Shown: in pieces, positions 59,668-64,000 of the stretch
Numbering within the stretch: position 1 is the first letter of the stretch
Layout of the letters: each line of letters begins with the position of its first letter
Source of the DNA: Lunularia cruciata
Taxonomy: Eukaryota; Streptophyta; Marchantiopsida; Lunulariales; Lunulariaceae
DNA length: 64,000 nucleotides
Reading direction: 5' to 3'
Assembly: GCA_948567375.1 (NCBI GenBank)
Contig: OX419761.1
Coordinates: forward strand, 16,928,501-16,992,500
Notes under the pieces: model-generated
What the model was told of the DNA's origin: nothing
The model's database searches: none
Seen by the model: the letters and a program-made list of their open reading frames with translations, nothing else
Translations under genes and position numbers: made by a program

Positions 59668-61080
59668 AAGTTGATGTTGAGGATGGAGGCCGTGGGAAAT
59701 TGAGACAAGTGGTGGCTCAATGGAGCTGATGCATGAAGCAGTCTGTACTAAAGGCTGAACTTCAATTTGGGAACCTTAGTCGATTGTCCATTCCCCCACT
59801 CTGTATTTTCTGAAAGGAAGCAAGCTATGAGCTTCTGGGATTGTGGTAGGCATTAGAACTAACAAATGAACATTGCAGCTAGTGCAAGTTGGCAGGGAGG
59901 AGTCAAGAACAAGAGAAACGGGGAGATAGAGTCTGTCTAGTCTTATAAATGCGTATAAAACTTTCTTATTCTCCATTTGCTATGCAAACTGGGAATTCTT
60001 GGTTGTCACACTCATTCCTACTCAGCTCCTTCTACCTCCCTGTCTCCAAGAAGTCTCAATCAATTTCTGGTCCTGATCTTGACTTCCCTCAATCTGATGA
60101 TCCGCCCCTCCTCCTCCTCCTTACACACCCAACATACTCTCTCCTACAATATAGGAGCAGCAGTAGCAGTTTTTCTGTCCGTCCATTTCTCACTTTATTG
60201 AGAGTTTCTTCCTTTCCTTTCTCACTTTCCTCCAAAGGACAATAGTAGCTTTCAAAATCTAAGGTGAAATTCTTATCAAAAACATAACATATATCCATCA
60301 ATTCTTCTACTCCTCTTTGTCAAAAATTCCTAGACCTGATTGCACAACAGCAAGGATGGATAGGACGGTCTTCAAGAGCTTCCAAGTGGAGTGTGGACCA
60401 TGTATCCACATCTACAGCAACTACCATTGTCATGTAGCATAGCACAATGATATAGTCTCCAAGTCTTTCCTGATGTGGTCCTATTTCCAAATTGTTGTGA
60501 TGTTTTTTGGTTGTTCTTGTTCTAGTTAAGAGGTTCACACTTCTATTTTTTCATGACTACTTCAGATTTCACGTCTTGGACATTTCCTTTAGTCAACTCA
60601 ATTGCAGAGGTTTTTGTAATAGGAGTACTTGCAATTGGCATCTTCTCTAGAAGCGGCTGGTTTCGACCTGTCTAGTGAATCTTTGACAGAGAGAAAACCA
60701 CTTCTTCTTTCTTGGTCTGGCTCTTGAACATCACTTACTTCCAATCTAGAATCAATTGCTTCCTTGCCAACCTTGGTAGGAATACTTTTATTGTACACAT
60801 GGGAGGGCTTGTCTATGAATTCATGTGAGTTTGAGCTCTCCTAGTCTGCCTCATTGACATCCCAAGATTTTGTTTCTAAAGTACTTGGGTATCCCGACGC
60901 AAGAGAACTAACAAGTGAATGGGACCTCCTTGAAATACCCTTCATAATAGTTTCAGAGTTGCTCATTCAAGTATATTATGATATCACTCTAGTTCTTCCT
61001 TTGCTTGAATATCATGTAATTTAATTTGATTAGGCCCCACAATAGATACAAGTATAATATCAAGGTAAGAATTATTGGTT
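59668..61080. other. Unrecognised interior downstream of the primer site
   Basis: It may be the leader and gag region of the element primed at 59656. There is a Ser/Leu-rich open frame at 59949-60245 and others, but no capsid or zinc-knuckle motif. Confidence 0.35.
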
Positions 61081-61083
61081 AGG

Positions 61084-63660
61084 TTGTCTACCTCTCAAGA
61101 AAATATCTAAAACTCATCTATTCCAAGATTCAAAGTTTGTAAGTGAAGTGGCTATAGAACAAGCTTTGCAAGGTTGTATTCTTATTTTTTTTCATGAAGA
61201 TCAAACTTATACTACAAGGAGAATCTGACAAGTGTGTGGATATGCAAAGGATTACCTTCATAGAAAGTATGTGCATTTTGAATGGAGAGATTTACCTTTT
61301 GGGCTCACTAATGCTTCAATATTTAATAGATCAAATACATTAAGTAGAAGGATTAGTAAATCAATATGTGGTAATGTTCTTGGATGAAATGTTTATTTAT
61401 AATAAGATCAAGGAAAACACAAGAACTGTGTATGCAAGGTCTTGAGTCAATTACATCCATTGAAATTCTATTGCAAGAAATCAAAATGTAACTTTTGGAA
61501 GAATGAAGTTACCTTCTTAGGTCATAAGGTTTCAAGGGAGAGAATCAAGATGGAAGATAAGAAAATCAAGGTTATTACAAGTTGACCTACTTTTAATGAT
61601 ACTCTAGAAGTTCAAGGATTGAATAGATTGGTGAGCTTCATATACTATTATACTCATATGGCTACACCATTAATGGATCTTTAGGGGAAGATAATAACCT
61701 TGAATATACCAAAAAGCAAGAAGAAGCATGCAAGAAACTAATGCATCCTAACTCATGATCCATCCTCTAATTATATGATCTTCACCCATCTTGTATGGTT
61801 GATTTTGAAACTTCTAACTTTGCAATTGTAGTTGTACTACAACAAGAATTCCTAGATGAGTTGCATCTCTTTATCTTTGCATCTCAGCAAATAAACTCAA
61901 CAAAAAGTAACTATTTTACTTGAGTTCAAGAAAAAGTTAAAATGATATGTGTAAAAAAATTATAGAGACATTATTTCTTAAAGAAACAAGTGATTATTTG
62001 TATCAATCACAATATCTTATTATAGACCTTTTGATTTGCAGCACATGAAGAGCAATTATAGTTGTATAATATTAAACATGATAACAAACTAGTAAAGTTC
62101 TATATCATCATTGATGCCTTGTCATGATGAACTAATTTCAAGATTATTCCTAAATCTCTCATACCGACAACAATATCATGATATCAATTGACTTGAAGGT
62201 CTAAACAAAGTTCAAGACTACTTCATAATAAGATTCATTCTTTCAACTTGTGTAAAGCTACCAAGCAATACATGATAAGGAGTACAACACCTTTCCTTTC
62301 ATGGTTGGCCTTCTATTTTAGAAGAACCAAATCTACATTCCAATTATGAAACACCTATAATTTGTTTGACTTCAAGAGATGCATGACTTACCAATTGTTG
62401 GTCACATGGGTTTGAACAAGACATTGATACCTACAAGGTCAATGGTAGTGCCCCAGCATAACAGGTTCAAGAGTTCCATGGTCTTATGAGAGCTATCAAC
62501 ATAACAAGAGAAGCAATAAGGTGAACTACTACAATTGCTAACAATTCTATCTACTTGATAGGAATATGTGAATTCAGACCTCTTCACATTCTTGCCAAAC
62601 ATATATAGCAATTGTATTATTTGTTGATAAGCTCAACAATTAGATTCACATGGCACCCTTTATATATATAGTGGATGCTCTAATATTGGCATAAATTTAC
62701 TTTGATATTGAATTCAAACACCATGGATACCCCAAGTTTTCATCTTTGATTGTGATCCTTGATTCATACGTAAATATAGGTCAATGATTTTTTATATAGT
62801 TTGCACCAAGAATGCATTGTTTATTGTGAAAATAGGACAAGTTTTATCAATAGTCATTAATGCCCCCTAAAAGGATTTTATAAGTACTTTGTGCGGTGAG
62901 TTGGAATAAAGATAATAAATGCACGGATATGGATGAATGGTTAAAGGCAATAGTTGAAGACACAGGATATTTTGATAAAAAAAAATTGAACTCATCATGG
63001 TCTATCATACTCAAATTGATGGGCAAATGGAACAAGCCAATTGCACCTTATGTGCTCTTATTAACATTCAAGACATAAATTGAGATACTTGTCTTTTGAG
63101 TGCCAAATTTACCTACAATGATTCCAAGCAAACAAATACAAGATTCTCTCCTTTCTTTCTTAATTATGGGTAAAATACCTTGTTCCAAATTTCTCTTTAT
63201 ACTCTTTTGTCATCTCATATTCCTCATACTTTCATCTTATTCCTTATCTTTCTTGTCCATGTTATATGCATCTTACACCAAACTCAATCTCATCTTGTTG
63301 CTCAAATTGGTAAAAGCAATATGTTTATGAACATTGTCACAATGTCAACTTTTGAGTAGGTGATAAGGTCATATTTTTATCTAATAAACTTTACCTCTTG
63401 ATATCTAGGTTTCTAAACTTGCTCCAAATTGAAAAGGTCCATTTACTATCATTAGATTGTTTCTTTTGTTGCCTACAAACTTACCTTTCCTAGTCATATA
63501 AAAATCTATTTTCTCTTCCATAACTTGAAGTTGAATTTAAAATTATTTTCCATAGCTTGAAGTCCATATCTTTTTGTTTCTAATCCATCTTCTTTTTCTG
63601 CTCACATACAAACTCTTCCTCTTTCTCCAATCGTTGATAATGACCATGAAGAATACAAAG
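61084..63660 (+). pseudogene. Third chromovirus pol, same lineage as the outer element, heavily decayed
   Basis: It starts with a protease-linker remnant carrying one copy of the 20-residue repeat (DSKFVSEVAIEQAL, about 61125). It jumps by deletion into reverse transcriptase (YVHFEWRDLPFGLTNAS, KFYCKKSKCNFWKNEVTFLGHKVS), RNase H (about 61790-62060) and integrase (VGHMGLNKTL at about 62400). It reaches the chromodomain start (NDHEEYKV) at about 63640. There it ends abruptly against the dispersed repeat. Matching residues show it is a relative of 1543-16110, with far more stops. Confidence 0.8.
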
Positions 63661-64000
63661 TGTTGTGCGTATATACATCGCTACACAACATACATCGCTG
63701 TCAACATCATACACTATAGAAGCACAACTCACACATAAGTCATACATAGACTCTAAAGTGCCACAATAATCAGATTGCTTAACACTTTCAACTCAACTCA
63801 ACTCAGATCAATACTTGATCTGTCACTCTATAAACTGCCAACAACTGGGCATTGATTACAGTCAAGCCACACCCACTCAAGCATAGAGAATCCAGGTGAC
63901 GCTTGCCGGCCTCTGTCCACCATAGCCAGGAACTCAAAGGCTCAATGTCAGAGAAGTGAGCTCTCTGGAGCTCACTTTGAAACTATACCCCCTAGACTCG
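63660..64000 (-). repeat. Dispersed repeat family, copy 4 (runs off the window)
   Basis: The best-kept copy. It begins GTTGTGCGTATATACATCGC directly after the chromodomain codons of the third chromovirus, and continues through GTGCCACAATAATCAG, AACTCAACTCAACTC, GTCAAGCCACACCCACTCAAG and GTCCACCATAGCCAGGAACTC to GAGCTCACTTTGA. It may be an LTR or a short element; the second edge is outside the window. Confidence 0.75.

Overview
This window looks like nuclear DNA of a land plant. The evidence is two spliced host genes with plant-type relatives (an h-type thioredoxin and a pirin), chromodomain-bearing Ty3/gypsy elements primed by initiator-Met tRNA, Copia remnants, and a Mutator-like element with a 9-bp target duplication. 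I cannot name the species. Short introns (about 100-420 bp) next to heavy retroelement load, plus a non-LTR element of the restriction-like-endonuclease type, make a non-flowering plant plausible, but that is inference.

Layout. Bases 1-16.9 kb are a stack of nested insertions. The coding region of an old gag-like element is split by a chromovirus (1543-16110, TSD GAGTT). That is split by a second chromovirus (6443-15427, TSD CCCCT). The integrase of the second is split by a 2.4-kb insertion (about 11558-13969) that carries a long imperfect minisatellite. All the coding regions are decayed. A short Mutator-like element (16998-17862, TSD TATAAATTA) follows. 17.9-22 kb is AT-rich, with small tandem duplications, a possible solo LTR and one copy of a dispersed repeat family.

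22-33 kb is less AT-rich. It holds the thioredoxin h gene (24733-25475, minus strand, three coding exons) and a possible two-exon gene for a 75-residue protein with a hydrophobic N-terminus (27036-27365, minus). 33-39.3 kb is a decayed non-LTR retroelement (34468-37293) flanked by diverged direct repeats and followed by a short tandem array. 39.3-44.8 kb is AT-rich with one LTR-like segment. 44.8-51.2 kb is again less AT-rich and holds the pirin gene (48502-50815, plus strand, six exons), which has a possible organelle-targeting extension.

51.5-64 kb is retroelement debris: a Copia 3' end, a degenerate 12-17-bp repeat array, Copia pol, a second type of gypsy pol (minus strand), a possible LTR with a perfect Met-tRNA primer-binding site, and a third, very decayed chromovirus related to the outer one. 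Its chromodomain is cut off by a copy of the same dispersed repeat seen at 20.8 and 55.9 kb.

Nothing suggests that the host genes work together; they are islands in transposon sequence. The most unusual points are the four-level nest with three readable or partly readable target duplications, heat-shock-element-like clusters in the outer chromovirus LTRs, the endonuclease-type non-LTR element, and the shared repeat that truncates a chromodomain.
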